DNA from: a virus
Reading direction: 5' to 3' (one strand)
DNA: 64,000 nucleotides
IMG/VR virus record: IMGVR_UViG_3300036768_001490
Location: 118,720 to 182,719 of that record
The notes under the pieces are model-generated. The model ran no database searches, was not told the DNA's origin, and saw nothing but the letters and a program-made list of their open reading frames with translations. How positions within the stretch are numbered: position 1 is the first letter of the stretch; every line of letters begins with the position of its first letter. This document shows, one piece after another, positions 11,710 through 20,957 of this stretch. Made by a program: the position numbers and the translations under genes.

Positions 11710-14577
11710 CTATACCGGGACAGGAGCGCCGGCCTGCGCCTGGGCCAGGGCCGCGTTCCCTGCCGCGCGCCGCGTCTCGTTGCGCTTCTGCGCCATGCGA
11801 TCCTTGACCATCCCGTGCAAGGCCAGGTTGTACTGCTTGAGCTTGCGCAGCTCGCTGTCCTTGACCGACTCGGGCAAGGACAATAACTCGGTCGCCAGGC
11901 TGTCGGCCACGGACAGCATGTCCTCGGGCGACTGGGGCACGTTGGGCGGCACCGAGGCCAGGTAGGCCGTCACGGGGCCCTGGCCCGTCATGGCGCCCAC
12001 CATACCGCCGCCCTGAGTCGCTCCGCCCGCGTCGGGAGCCGACGCGTCCGCAGGCGCGGCACCCAGCTGACCCTTGGCCACCTGCTGGGCGAAGCCGGCC
12101 TGCTGCATCTCCTCCTGGATGCGGGACTGCATCTCGGCCTGGAAGCGGGCCTCCTCCGCGATCCGCCTCTGCTCCTTGTGCCAGTCGTAGCCCAGGTCGC
12201 GCAGCACCGTCGTGCCCGAGATCTGCTGCGACATCATGAGCTGCGCCGCCATCATCTGCTTTTCCAGGTTGTCCGCGATGGTGACACGCTTGAGCTTGGC
12301 CACAATGATCTCCCACGACATGATCTGGGAGACCTGCCGCACCAGCCATTCCAGAAAGGCGTTGGCATCATGGACCAAGTGGTGCCAGGTCGATTCGAAC
12401 AGCCGCAGCGCCACCGGCGCCGTCTGGAGCTGGAGCGAACCGTTGTACAGCTCGACCGGCGTGCCGGCGTCGTTCAATAGCACCTCGTGCCCCTGGTCCA
12501 GCAGGTCGCGCGGGGCCAGTTGATTGGCGTCGGCACCGAACACCTGAAAGTTCACCGGGAAAGGAAAGACCTGGATGGCAGCCGGGTCGCGCCGGCGGCG
12601 GCGGATCATCTGCTGCGCCATCATGCGGAAGTCATGCCCCGAGTACATCGACATGGGGTCCAGGGCCACGCCGCCCCGACTCTGACCCTGGGCCGGCGCC
12701 GGCGTGATGACGCGGAAGGGAATGACGTAGTCCAGGGCAATGGCCTCGTTGAAGCGACGCAGCACCTGCACATACCAGATCTGACGGAAGTTGGACAGGA
12801 TGCGCGGCAGGCCCCAGCCCCGCACCATGATGCCGCTCAGCGTCGGCTCCTTCATGTGAAAGATGGCGTCCGGGTTGAAGCGGTACATCTGGTTGAGGTG
12901 GACGGCCCGGATCACCTCCTTGGGAGCACGCTCCAGGTGGAACAGGTGCCCCCGGCGGACCTGCATCTTGTAATCCTCGGGGATGCGCCACAGGTAAGAA
13001 ACGTCGTCCGTGTACAGGTCGTGCAGGATCTCGATCTCGTGCGGACTCCAGACCTTGATGCGCAGCTTCTTCTCCAGGTCTTCCTGCTCGTCATGGACGA
13101 TCCAGGCCCCCGTGTAGCCGGAACCCACCTTGCAGATGGGGCAGGTGGCATGGAACTCGGGGATCTGCCAGCGGAAGGAGAAGGCCGGGTTGTTATAGAC
13201 CTCCTTGAGGACAAACGAGCTGCCGCACTTGGGGCAACGCAGGAAGCGCCGGAACGGCACCACGACGGAAGCAAAGGAGTTGCCGTAACAGTTGGACGTC
13301 AGCACGCCGTTGGCCAGGACGAAGCTGTGCGTCTCCGGCTCCACGCAACAAAAGACCTCGTCGAAGATGCCAGTACGCCGGACGGCCCGGACGCCCACAG
13401 ACATCTCGTCCGGCCGCACGGACAGGTAGCTGGTCAGGAACCTCTTCCGGTGCCTGCGCCGCAGAAAGTCCTGCGCCAGCAGGAAGGAGCGCAGGAGCGT
13501 GACGTGGTACATCCGGCCGTGGTAAGTGCCAATGCTCCCGTCCGGCCGTACGCACGGACCCACCTGGTCATGGCCATGCACGTGCCCCGCCACCATGCCG
13601 ATCCGCGGCAGCTGCTCCGCGATGGCCTCCAGCGTGGAACGCGACCGCCGCGCCAGGACCACGTGGCCGTGCTCGTCCACGGAGCCCTCCGCGGCTAGCA
13701 GGCCAGCAACGAAGCCGTACCAGTAGGAGGCGCCGCACCGCGCCGGCGGCAGCGCCTGGTAACGGGCCGGCAGGCCAGCGACCATGACCATGCCCGGGTT
13801 GCCGGGCGACTGCTGCACCACATAGCCCGCCGAGGTGAAGCGCGCCAACAGCTCGTCGTCCAGGTCCACACCGAAGCGGGCCGTGCATTGCTCGCCGTCC
13901 AGTAGCAGCAAGTAGCTGGCGCCGAAGGCCAGCCCGTGCAGCACGCCAGCGTCGAAGTCAGCGTCCTGGGGCGGCCGCGGGGCCACTGTCCGCTGGATAC
14001 GGTGGTTGCTGCTCAGCTCCGTGGTCGGCACACGGAACTCCTCTCCCACGCAGGTGTGGACGATCCACTGGTGTTCCGGCGTGGCCAGCACCACACTGCC
14101 GTCGCTAAGCTCCACCTCCAGCAGCTCCTGCTGTCCAAAGGAGTGGAAGGAGGCCGTCCGGTAGACTCCTCCCCGGGACAGCACTTCCACCGTCTGGCCC
14201 GCCAGGTCGCGCAGGCGGAAGACTCCGTCGCGCGTGACAACCTTGACGTCGCCGTGGAAGCACATGCGGTTGCGCAGCTTGTTCTGCAAGACCGTGGTGA
14301 CGTTCAGGACATCGTTGAGGAACGAGGACCACTTCTCCGTCTCCTCCTCGCTGGCGTCCGAGATGTCAATGTCGGTGAGGAAGTAGGAGATGATGCGCTC
14401 CATCGCCATGCGGTACGTGCCGAACATGGAAAAGACGTACTCGCACCAGCGCAGGGCCGAGCGCATGTTGGTCGGCACGCTCAGGCTGGCAATGTCCAGA
14501 AACGGGTCCGGGTACTGCGTGCCGCCGCCTACCCCCGAGAACTGCGAAAACTGGCTGTACAGCGCCAGCTGGCTCAT
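11710..14577 (-). CDS. Portal protein interrupted by an intein
   Basis: 955-residue precursor; after removal of the intein (residues 106-429) the spliced product is 631 residues, normal for a portal. The exteins show portal features: a helical N-terminus, a YGNSFASVVVP segment after the splice site, a wing/clip region, and a long helical C-terminus with a Gly/Ala-rich tail. Directly after the splice site lies a zinc-ribbon-like pair of C-x-x-C (Cys448/451 and Cys479/482). It would form the dodecameric DNA gate of the capsid. The start overlaps the stop of a small upstream gene (ATGA). Portal assignment rests on overall pattern and gene context rather than one diagnostic motif. Confidence 0.8.
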   Translation of the reverse strand: MSQLALYSQFSQFSGVGGGTQYPDPFLDIASLSVPTNMRSALRWCEYVFSMFGTYRMAMERIISYFLTDIDISDASEEETEKWSSFLNDVLNVTTVLQNKLRNRMCFHGDVKVVTRDGVFRLRDLAGQTVEVLSRGGVYRTASFHSFGQQELLEVELSDGSVVLATPEHQWIVHTCVGEEFRVPTTELSSNHRIQRTVAPRPPQDADFDAGVLHGLAFGASYLLLLDGEQCTARFGVDLDDELLARFTSAGYVVQQSPGNPGMVMVAGLPARYQALPPARCGASYWYGFVAGLLAAEGSVDEHGHVVLARRSRSTLEAIAEQLPRIGMVAGHVHGHDQVGPCVRPDGSIGTYHGRMYHVTLLRSFLLAQDFLRRRHRKRFLTSYLSVRPDEMSVGVRAVRRTGIFDEVFCCVEPETHSFVLANGVLTSNCYGNSFASVVVPFRRFLRCPKCGSSFVLKEVYNNPAFSFRWQIPEFHATCPICKVGSGYTGAWIVHDEQEDLEKKLRIKVWSPHEIEILHDLYTDDVSYLWRIPEDYKMQVRRGHLFHLERAPKEVIRAVHLNQMYRFNPDAIFHMKEPTLSGIMVRGWGLPRILSNFRQIWYVQVLRRFNEAIALDYVIPFRVITPAPAQGQSRGGVALDPMSMYSGHDFRMMAQQMIRRRRRDPAAIQVFPFPVNFQVFGADANQLAPRDLLDQGHEVLLNDAGTPVELYNGSLQLQTAPVALRLFESTWHHLVHDANAFLEWLVRQVSQIMSWEIIVAKLKRVTIADNLEKQMMAAQLMMSQQISGTTVLRDLGYDWHKEQRRIAEEARFQAEMQSRIQEEMQQAGFAQQVAKGQLGAAPADASAPDAGGATQGGGMVGAMTGQGPVTAYLASVPPNVPQSPEDMLSVADSLATELLSLPESVKDSELRKLKQYNLALHGMVKDRMAQKRNETRRAAGNAALAQAQAGAPVPV
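13291..14262 (-). mobile_element. Intein in the portal gene
   Basis: 324 residues with C at +1 of the intein (C-F-H-G-D-V-K-V-V), block B A-T-P-E-H-Q-W with the conserved His, block F I-F-D-E-V-F-C-C-V-E, and the block G ending V-L-T-S-N followed by extein Cys430. All splicing residues appear intact. The centre has LAGLIDADG-like segments (G-L-A-F-G-A-S-Y and V-A-G-L-L-A-A-E-G-S-V). The first lacks the expected acidic residue, so the homing endonuclease may be dead while splicing stays functional. Confidence 0.88.
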
Positions 14578-14804
14578 GCTGGACCTCCACTACCGCGGCC
14601 GGGACGCTGGCACCCGCGCCCCCGGACCACGTCCGCCATGCGGCTCACGATGTCATCGCCGCAAGCTGGCCCGCCATCTCCCCGGAGAGAACCCTTCTTT
14701 TGCTGCTGGGAACACCCCACGTCGCCGCCAGCGACGTCCGCCGGGTCCGTGTCCGGCTCCGGGACCAGGTCCAGGTCTTCCTGGGTCACGCCGCGCTTTT
14801 CCAT
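14574..14804 (-). CDS. Small acidic protein coupled to the portal gene
   Basis: 76 residues with a strong SD (AGGAGGAAAGG) and an ATGA overlap with the portal start. The N-terminal half is acidic and Pro-rich; the rest is Gly/Arg-rich and looks disordered. Coupled expression suggests a portal partner or assembly factor, but the sequence itself shows no domain. Confidence 0.7.
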   Translation of the reverse strand: MEKRGVTQEDLDLVPEPDTDPADVAGGDVGCSQQQKKGSLRGDGGPACGDDIVSRMADVVRGRGCQRPGRGSGGPA

Positions 14805-14862
14805 GCCTTTCCTCCTGTCTCTCCCCCGGCGGCAGCCGCCGGCCGTCTACCTGCCAGACGGC

Positions 14863-16185
14863 TCACCGCTCGTCGTAGTCCAGGTGTTCCGTGTCTCCCT
14901 TGACCAGGACAATATGGTCGAAGACGCCAAAGGAATAATGCAGTCCCATGCTGCCCACCGTGAACGACTTCTTGAGATGAGGGACGTGCAGCTTCAGCTG
15001 GGTCTCGCCCAGGTTCGGCGGCAGGTACTGCGTGCCGTCCTCGAAGCGGGTGTCGTAGACCAGCACGACGCAGCCGTCACTGTCAATGACGTCGTGGTAG
15101 CGCGCGCTGTGCTTGCCGGCACCTGGGATCTCGAAAAAGACCTGCCGCTTGGCCCGGTTGCCCACCGGGCCCGTGACCCAGGGCAGGTTGAGCGTCTCGA
15201 AGCCGCCAGTCGGGACTTCTTCCCCTTCCTCGACCCCCGCCGACCGAACGCCCCGCCTGGACCCGCGCCGCCCGGACGGCAAGGTATCCTCCTCGCCAGC
15301 CCGCCCATCTTCCAGGACTTCCTCGGCCTCCTGCATGGGACGGCTGCGCCGGAGACGCGGGTGAACAGGGCTGGACGTACCGTCATCACTCATGTCGCCG
15401 TGGCCAGGTGCCGGACGCTGCCCAACCCCGGCGGCTGGCACGGAAGGCAAGGGGTTCTCCGGAGAACGTTGCGCCACCAGGGCGGCAAGCTGCTGCTGCA
15501 CGCTGACCACCGCCTGCATCATGGCCATGACGTTCGGGTCCGCGGCCGCGGGCGGGACCGGCGCCAGCGGGTGATGATAGACGGCCGGCGCCAGGTAGGT
15601 GGAAGGCAGAACGGCAGGTTCCCGGGGAGGCGGTGGAACCGGCGCCGGCGCCAGATAGGGGGCCGGGCCGGCGACCGGGGTGGCGGCCGGGATGGCCGGT
15701 GCAGCAGGGGAAGGGGAGGGAGCCGGAGCGGCCGGAGAGGAAACGGCGGCCGACGCCGGCGCGCGCTCCCGACCAGAGGAAGACGAAGGGACGTCCGGCG
15801 TGGTAGAAAGGGAGCCCCGCCGTCGCTTCAGCGATGACGACGGCGTGCCCAAAGCGTAAAAAACATGGTGCGGCTGCTGCGCCTGAGCAACCGCCTGCCG
15901 CAACTTCTGCGGATCGACCGAGCAGGGGTCAAACACCACGCCGCCGTCCGGAGCGTCTGGATCAACGTGGACCGGTCCCGGATCGTTGTGGTCGAAACCG
16001 CTGCTCCTACCGTCCGGTAGCGCCGCGGGTATGGTGACAAAATTCTTGACGGGGCCATTGTCGATCTTGCTCAGCTGGTGCGAGTCCGGAGCAAGATAAC
16101 TGGTCCTGTCTGGCGTGTGGCGGACAGCCGACTCGTTCCTGCCATCCGTGCCATCCCACCAGGGAGTCGATCCATTCTCAGCCAT
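14863..16185 (-). CDS. Virion-block protein with long Pro/Ala linker and C-terminal beta domain
   Basis: 440 residues from the ATG at 16185 (SD AGGAGA). The N-terminal ~130 residues are polar. The middle (~130-270) is a Pro/Ala/Ser linker, and ~300-340 is acidic and Arg-rich. The last ~110 residues form a likely beta domain with F-F-E-I-P-G-A-G and a final V-F-D-H-I-V-L-V-K. The organisation resembles a virion decoration or adaptor protein, but I do not recognise the family. It precedes the portal operon by one small gene. Confidence 0.72.
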   Translation of the reverse strand: MAENGSTPWWDGTDGRNESAVRHTPDRTSYLAPDSHQLSKIDNGPVKNFVTIPAALPDGRSSGFDHNDPGPVHVDPDAPDGGVVFDPCSVDPQKLRQAVAQAQQPHHVFYALGTPSSSLKRRRGSLSTTPDVPSSSSGRERAPASAAVSSPAAPAPSPSPAAPAIPAATPVAGPAPYLAPAPVPPPPREPAVLPSTYLAPAVYHHPLAPVPPAAADPNVMAMMQAVVSVQQQLAALVAQRSPENPLPSVPAAGVGQRPAPGHGDMSDDGTSSPVHPRLRRSRPMQEAEEVLEDGRAGEEDTLPSGRRGSRRGVRSAGVEEGEEVPTGGFETLNLPWVTGPVGNRAKRQVFFEIPGAGKHSARYHDVIDSDGCVVLVYDTRFEDGTQYLPPNLGETQLKLHVPHLKKSFTVGSMGLHYSFGVFDHIVLVKGDTEHLDYDER

Positions 16186-16320
16186 AAGGTTTGCTTCTCC
16201 TCTTCCTCCTTCCGCCCGCCATGCCCGTCCCCCCAGCCGCCCGCTCATCCTAGCCTGATAGCTAAAGAAAAGCTAGTCTTCCCTGCCACTTCGGAGCAAA
16301 CCACAAGCGGGGGAAGACAC

Positions 16321-16355
16321 ACCGGCCAGGTCGGTAAGATACCGACCAGGCCGGT
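16321..16355. repeat. Inverted repeat after the 488-residue gene
   Basis: Two 15-nt arms (16321-16335 and 16341-16355) are complementary with one central mismatch around a 5-nt AAGAT spacer. It lies 20 bp past the stop at 16376 in the transcribed direction. No U-tract follows, so it may be a factor-dependent terminator or a protein-binding palindrome. The remaining ~130 bp of this gap up to the next start show nothing else. Confidence 0.55.
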
Positions 16356-16375
16356 GACAGACACGTCATTTACCG

Positions 16376-17842
16376 TTACCGTAGCTGGCAGGAAACCGGA
16401 CGCCCTGAAGGACGCCGACCCGCCCGCTCCGGCAAGGAAACCCTCGGATCAGCCGGGGTAAAGTCGGCCTCGACCCCCGGCAGGGCAATGCGCCAGTTGT
16501 ACCACTGGCGCTTATTGTCCGTGCCGAGTCCCAGTCGAAGAGTCGGAAAGATCCAAGCCTCCAACTCCTCCCGGTAGTACGGCATGCTTGGCTCCACGTC
16601 CCACATCATGTCGTCTACCAGCGTGGCCGAGCTGGAAGCTGCCGCGGCGACCATCACCGACGGCAGGTAGACTACCCCTGGGCGCACACGGACCACCTCA
16701 CGCATGAAGAACATGCGGAGGTAATCGTGCATCCTCCCACCCAGGGAGCGGGTGAGACGGTCCCAGCAGACACTGAGGGGCTTTCGCTCCCACCCGGGCA
16801 CGTCCGTGACGCCTCTCACCACCTCCGTGGCGAGCACCTCGCCTTCCTTGACCAGCGCGCCGTTGGACACCCGGACGTCCGCTCCGGGGCCGAACGCCAC
16901 CACGGTAGGGGGCAGGTCCCCTCCGACCCTCGTCACCATGACCTGGTAGCGCGACGCTTCCCGCCGCACGAATGCAACCCCCCTGTGGGGAGACTTGTAC
17001 GGCGAGAATCCGCGCCCCAGGAAATGGTCGCGGAAATCTTCCGTCACCACGCTACCCTCCAGCGCGCGGTCAGACAGAAGACCATCCAGCTCGCTCTCGT
17101 GTATGCCAAGGTAGCACCTTGGCATCCATACCTCCGGACCTTCCATCCGGTCCGTCAGACCAGGTCCGAAGGCGAACAGCTTCCCCCAGCTGCTCACCCC
17201 GAAACGGGCGGCGAGCTTGTCCCGCCCAGAGGTGACGTCACTCCAGGGAGAGCGGAAGGCAAAGGCCGTGGTGGTCATGGCCCAGTTCAGCCCATTCAGA
17301 ATTCGGAATATTCTGGGCTGGCCACCGGCTGCCGGAAGGACATCGGGGCCTGCCGGAAACGTGATTTCACTGCCTCCCCGCGAAACCACTACCCGGTCGT
17401 GAGGCATCACGCGGAAGTCGCACGACCGGCATCCGTCCGCATGGCACAGGTGTGGCATGCCGAACTTCACCTGGGCCCTTGCCTGGTACGTGGCCAGGTG
17501 GACCTCTCTGGTCTTCTCCTTACCAGAGTGGTCCTTCCCGAGACGGAAGTGACCGGATGGAATGTCCACCATCCAGGCCCAGCGGACTTCCCTGTCCGGG
17601 ACCAGGATGCGGTCCCCCAGGCTCACAATGCCGTCTCCCGCGTACCCGTCCGCGAGGTACGCGGCCAGGCCCACGCACCCACGGAATACCTCCCTCGCAG
17701 GGACGGTCAGCAGCACTTCCCGGTGCTTCTGCCAGTCGCTCACCTCCCCGGCGACTGAGGCGTCCGCCAGGAGACGGACGGAGCCGTCACCCACCTCTAC
17801 CTCTAAGTTACGGTGAGCAGCCGCCTTGGTGACTGACATCAT
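16376..17842 (-). CDS. Unknown 488-residue phage protein
   Basis: Starts at one of two adjacent ATGs behind GGGAAGG. The N-terminal ~150 residues include L-C-H-A-D-G-C-R-S-C-D, a possible metal-binding cluster with three Cys. The central part is beta-rich; around residues 320-350 there is V-S-N-G-A-L-V-K-E-G-E-V-L-A, which looks like a barrel or lipoyl-like hairpin. The C-terminus is Arg/Pro-rich. It is the first gene after the terminator closing MORN cluster I, so it probably has its own promoter in the short gap upstream. I do not recognise the family. Confidence 0.72.
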   Translation of the reverse strand: MMSVTKAAAHRNLEVEVGDGSVRLLADASVAGEVSDWQKHREVLLTVPAREVFRGCVGLAAYLADGYAGDGIVSLGDRILVPDREVRWAWMVDIPSGHFRLGKDHSGKEKTREVHLATYQARAQVKFGMPHLCHADGCRSCDFRVMPHDRVVVSRGGSEITFPAGPDVLPAAGGQPRIFRILNGLNWAMTTTAFAFRSPWSDVTSGRDKLAARFGVSSWGKLFAFGPGLTDRMEGPEVWMPRCYLGIHESELDGLLSDRALEGSVVTEDFRDHFLGRGFSPYKSPHRGVAFVRREASRYQVMVTRVGGDLPPTVVAFGPGADVRVSNGALVKEGEVLATEVVRGVTDVPGWERKPLSVCWDRLTRSLGGRMHDYLRMFFMREVVRVRPGVVYLPSVMVAAAASSSATLVDDMMWDVEPSMPYYREELEAWIFPTLRLGLGTDNKRQWYNWRIALPGVEADFTPADPRVSLPERAGRRPSGRPVSCQLR

Positions 17843-17906
17843 AACCTTCCCTTCCCCACCATGACTTCATCATGCACGGCACATCCGCGCATTCCTGAGC
17901 GAAAAC

Positions 17907-17940
17907 AGAAAAGGCCGGACTCCGAAGTCCGGCCTTTTCT
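17907..17940 (-). terminator. Terminator of the first MORN gene
   Basis: A perfect 15-bp stem (17907-17921 with 17926-17940) is closed by a 4-nt loop that reads UCGG on the minus strand. The transcript then enters TTCTGTTTTCG. The symmetric A/T ends make it potentially bidirectional. The same design recurs after the two other cluster I MORN genes. Confidence 0.88.
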
Positions 17941-17967
17941 GCCAGCGAAGACTACTTATCTCGCTAC

Positions 17968-19728
17968 TTACTCTCCTACAATGGGCAACTCTATCCTTAC
18001 TAGCTTGCCCATCCTATATAACTCAGACCTTCCGTCAGGGTAAACCCAGCGTCCGTGCCGCTCACCCTGACGGTAGCAGACACTCACTCCCCCTCTCGTC
18101 GTCCATCGTCCATGACGGAGGCCGTTTCGATAAGACTCCACCGGCCCTCCGGGGTACGACTCCATTCGGCCGTGGCGAAGGCCGTTGCGATAGCACTCCA
18201 CTCGCCCCGTGCAGGACACCCAACGGCCGTGGGGAAAGCCGTTGCGATAGCGCTCCACGGAGCCCCCGAAGGAAACCCAGAGGCCGTGTCTTTTGCCTCC
18301 GTTGTAGCTGCTTTGGCCCTCCGGGTCGTACCAGCGACCGTGCCACTCACCGTCGCGGTAGTGGCCGACGACGCCACGTCGGCTCCAGATCCAGCGTCCT
18401 TGCCGGAAACCGCGCCTGTAGCGGCCGTAGATTTCGCCGAAGTCTTCCACCCAGCTTCCATGCAGCTTGCCGTCGCAAACGGCGCCGAAACTTAGGCTGC
18501 AGGCCATCGCCAGGAACCTCTTCCGCTTCCTTGCCCTGCGGACCTGGCAATCCGGGTAACGACCACGGACAGCCTCAAGGAGTTCGTCCGGAGCCTCTGG
18601 CCGAAGGACGATCTCCCTGATCTCTAACTCCTCGGCTCTCAGGAAGAAATCTCCCTCTAGCCTTACCCGGCCGCTGGTCAGGCAGTGAGTGACAGCCATT
18701 TCCTGGCCGTCTTTATCACCCTCCTCTCGGGTTGGGACAGAGCTGGGGAGATACCAGCAGGCCCGCAGTCTGGGCCCGCAGTAACTCACCCCGCCTTTTT
18801 TGCTTTTTCCTGATCTTTCGGCAACCGTAACGCGGTTGCCGACGATGACGTAGTCATCGTCATAGATCGTGGGCGAAAGGGTTCCATCCCTTTGTACCAG
18901 GAACACCCTGGTACAGAGCGTCCTCCCATCTTCTCCCTTCATCCCCGGTGGGATGTTGTCACCAGAAGAGGGTGAAGGTCGTCCACTATCGAAGGACGGC
19001 GGCGGAGGGATAACATCCATCATCTCTCCGCACACGTATATCTCTGCTCTTCCGTCTGGCCACAGCCAGACGCCGTGCTCTTTCCCGTAGCGGTATTCGC
19101 CCACAAGCCCACTCGGCCACTTCCAGCGTCCGTGCCGGATGCCTTCGAAGTAGGTCTCCTGGCTCCCGTCGGGATGCCTCCAGATGCCGTGCTGCAGGCC
19201 GTAGCGGTAGCGGCCGGTGCTGCCATCGAAGAACACCCAGCGCCCATGCCGCGTAGTGCCGTTCACCACCGTGCCGTGGGTGCCATCGTCCTTGAGCACC
19301 AGCATCTTCCTCCGCTCCTGTGCCCTTCGGACCCGGCAAGCGGGGTAACGCTGCCGGACGGAATCCAGAAGCTCATCCGGAGCGTCTGGGTGCAGGACGA
19401 TCTCCTGCACCTCCATCTTCTCGGCCCGCAGACCAAGGTCTCCGACCCTGACCCGGCCCCAGGCCAGGCAGTGCATGACTGCCTCGCCTGGACCCACAGG
19501 CACCGCCCTTGGTATCCTCCAGACGGCGTGAAGCCCAGCCTCGTCCCTAACCTCTCCTCCCACGGTGAACCGGTCTGCCTCCATGCGGTGACTGATCCAC
19601 TCAGTCTTCCGCACTGGAGATACCAGGACGCCATCCCCGCGCACCCGGCAGACCCGGGTGCAACGGAGACGTCCGTCCTTGGACCTCATCCCCTCGGGGA
19701 TGATGAGAGAGTCATAGCGTTTGCTCAT
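17968..19728 (-). CDS. Double-module MORN-repeat protein (cluster I)
   Basis: 586 residues, SD GGAGGT. There are two modules in tandem. Residues ~1-150 form the family's N-terminal domain (I-P-E-G-M-R-S-K-D-G-R-L, then A-G-L-H-A-V-W, then H-C-L-A-W-G-R-V-R-V-G), followed by four ~19-residue MORN repeats of the H-G-R-W-x-x-P-D-G type. Residues ~255-420 are a diverged second copy of the domain (with R-A-C-W in place of L-H-A-V-W), followed by about eight repeats ending R-M-G-K-L-V-R. MORN_2 repeats fold as beta-hairpin strips that bind proteins or membranes; some bacterial relatives (YwqK-like) are antitoxins. The role here is unknown. Confidence 0.88.
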   Translation of the reverse strand: MSKRYDSLIIPEGMRSKDGRLRCTRVCRVRGDGVLVSPVRKTEWISHRMEADRFTVGGEVRDEAGLHAVWRIPRAVPVGPGEAVMHCLAWGRVRVGDLGLRAEKMEVQEIVLHPDAPDELLDSVRQRYPACRVRRAQERRKMLVLKDDGTHGTVVNGTTRHGRWVFFDGSTGRYRYGLQHGIWRHPDGSQETYFEGIRHGRWKWPSGLVGEYRYGKEHGVWLWPDGRAEIYVCGEMMDVIPPPPSFDSGRPSPSSGDNIPPGMKGEDGRTLCTRVFLVQRDGTLSPTIYDDDYVIVGNRVTVAERSGKSKKGGVSYCGPRLRACWYLPSSVPTREEGDKDGQEMAVTHCLTSGRVRLEGDFFLRAEELEIREIVLRPEAPDELLEAVRGRYPDCQVRRARKRKRFLAMACSLSFGAVCDGKLHGSWVEDFGEIYGRYRRGFRQGRWIWSRRGVVGHYRDGEWHGRWYDPEGQSSYNGGKRHGLWVSFGGSVERYRNGFPHGRWVSCTGRVECYRNGLRHGRMESYPGGPVESYRNGLRHGRWTTRGGVSVCYRQGERHGRWVYPDGRSELYRMGKLVRIELPIVGE

Positions 19729-19737
19729 ATCCTACCT

Positions 19738-19917
19738 CCGCTGGAGAAGCAGCTGGCTTGATAGAATTGACCAGCTTGCTTCTCCCATCACTCGTCCCAG
19801 CTGGACCATCTCCATGCTACCAGCCAGGACCATGAGAACAACCACGGCTCCGCCGTGGTGCCATAAAAACACCACCAGGAAGACCAGCTCTACCACGAGC
19901 GGATCTTCCTGGTGGTA
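19738..19917 (-). repeat. MORN leader repeat, copy 1
   Basis: A ~180-bp segment upstream of the MORN start, repeated almost unchanged upstream of two other MORN genes. It contains a 13-bp stem (19871-19883 with 19904-19916) followed on the minus strand by TTTTT, a second short hairpin (19841-19859), and, next to the start codon, a stretch whose translation, KLVNSIKPAASPAE, matches the C-terminus of cluster II MORN proteins. It is therefore a duplicated intergenic leader that includes the decayed tail of a former MORN gene. Confidence 0.8.
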
Positions 19918-19973
19918 CGCGCACGGCACAACACACATCCTCTCATTCTGAAAGAGGAAAAAAAAAAAACAGA

Positions 19974-20001
19974 AGAGGCAGGACTCCGAAGTCCTGCCTC
20001 T
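19974..20001 (-). terminator. Terminator of the second MORN gene
   Basis: A perfect 12-bp stem (19974-19985 with 19990-20001) with a UCGG loop on the minus strand is followed by CTG and a run of eleven T. It is a strong intrinsic terminator directly after the stop at 20011. Confidence 0.9.
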
Positions 20002-20010
20002 ATATGGCGT

Positions 20011-20685
20011 TTATTCCAGAACGGGCAAACCTATCCTTATAAGTTTGCCCATTTTGTAAACTTCTACCCGGCCGTCCGGGTAGGTCCATTGTCCGTGCGG
20101 TAGGTCGTAGTGGTAGCACTCAGTTCGGCCGTCGGGGTAGATCCAACGGCCATGCGGCATGTCACGACGGTAGTGTCCTACTGTACCGTCGTCACGGACC
20201 CAGCGGCCATGAAACTTGCCGTTCACCACGGTCCCGTGGCTGCCGATCTCCGTCAGGACCAGCATCCTCTTCCGCTTCCTTGCCTTGCGGACACGGCAAG
20301 CAGGGTAGCGCCGCCTGACAGCCTCCAGGATCCCGTCCAGCTCATCGTGGTGCAGGACGATCTCCTGCACCTCCATCACTTCGGCCCGAAGGCCGAAGTT
20401 CCCCACTCTGACTCGGCCCCAGGCGAGGCAGTGAAGGACCGCCATGTACGGGATCTCAGGCACTGCCCGGGGGAGCCACCAGACAGCATGCAACCCCGCC
20501 TCACCGCGCAGGCCGCCGCTGTCGTCGAAGCGGTCAGCTCTCATGCGGTTGCTGGTCCACTCCGTTCTACGGAACGGAGAGACCAGGGTGCCATCCTGGA
20601 TAACACAGCAGACCCGGCTGCAGAGGAGTCTCCCATCGCCTGACCTCATCCCGGGAGGGATGAGAATTGAATCATGGTTGTTCAT
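20011..20685 (-). CDS. Single-module MORN-repeat protein (cluster I)
   Basis: 224 residues from the ATG at 20685 (GAGGT 9 nt upstream), beginning MNNHDSILIPPGM like the cluster II members. The N-terminal domain carries A-G-L-H-A-V-W and H-C-L-A-W-G-R-V-R-V-G. It is followed by only three MORN repeats and the conserved tail M-G-K-L-I-R-I. It has its own leader copy upstream and its own terminator, so it looks like an autonomous transcription unit. It is the shortest complete member of the family in this window. Confidence 0.87.
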   Translation of the reverse strand: MNNHDSILIPPGMRSGDGRLLCSRVCCVIQDGTLVSPFRRTEWTSNRMRADRFDDSGGLRGEAGLHAVWWLPRAVPEIPYMAVLHCLAWGRVRVGNFGLRAEVMEVQEIVLHHDELDGILEAVRRRYPACRVRKARKRKRMLVLTEIGSHGTVVNGKFHGRWVRDDGTVGHYRRDMPHGRWIYPDGRTECYHYDLPHGQWTYPDGRVEVYKMGKLIRIGLPVLE

Positions 20686-20705
20686 GGGATTTACCTCGTT
20701 AGGAG

Positions 20706-20879
20706 GCATAAGCAGCTGGCTTGATAGAATTGACCAGCTGATTCTCCCATTGCTCGTCCCAGCTGGACCATCTCCATGCTACCAGCCATGACCATGAGAA
20801 CAACCACGGCTCCGCCGTGGTGCCATAAAAACACCACCAGGAAGACCAGCTCTACCACGAGCGGATCTTCCTGGTGGTG
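20706..20879 (-). repeat. MORN leader repeat, copy 2
   Basis: Nearly the same sequence as the copies at 19738 and 23190: a 14-bp stem at 20832-20845 with 20866-20879, then on the minus strand TTTTATGG, the second hairpin at 20803-20821, and the relic of a MORN C-terminus next to the SD of the gene starting at 20685. The stem plus U-run could act as a terminator or attenuator read before the MORN gene. Confidence 0.8.
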
Positions 20880-20907
20880 CATGGTTGAACGGTAAAAAAA
20901 GATAGCG

Positions 20908-20950
20908 CTCTCTGCATCCAGGGAATCGTGCGATCCCTGGATACAGAGAG
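20908..20950 (-). terminator. Long-stem terminator in the MORN cluster
   Basis: A 17-bp stem with one mismatch (20908-20924 with 20934-20950) is followed on the minus strand by CGCTATCTTTTTTTACC. It is homologous to the terminator at 23399-23433, including the flanking GATAGC and GGTTGAACG. Together with the next hairpin it ends the small gene starting at 21164. Confidence 0.8.
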
Positions 20951-20957
20951 TGTTAGC

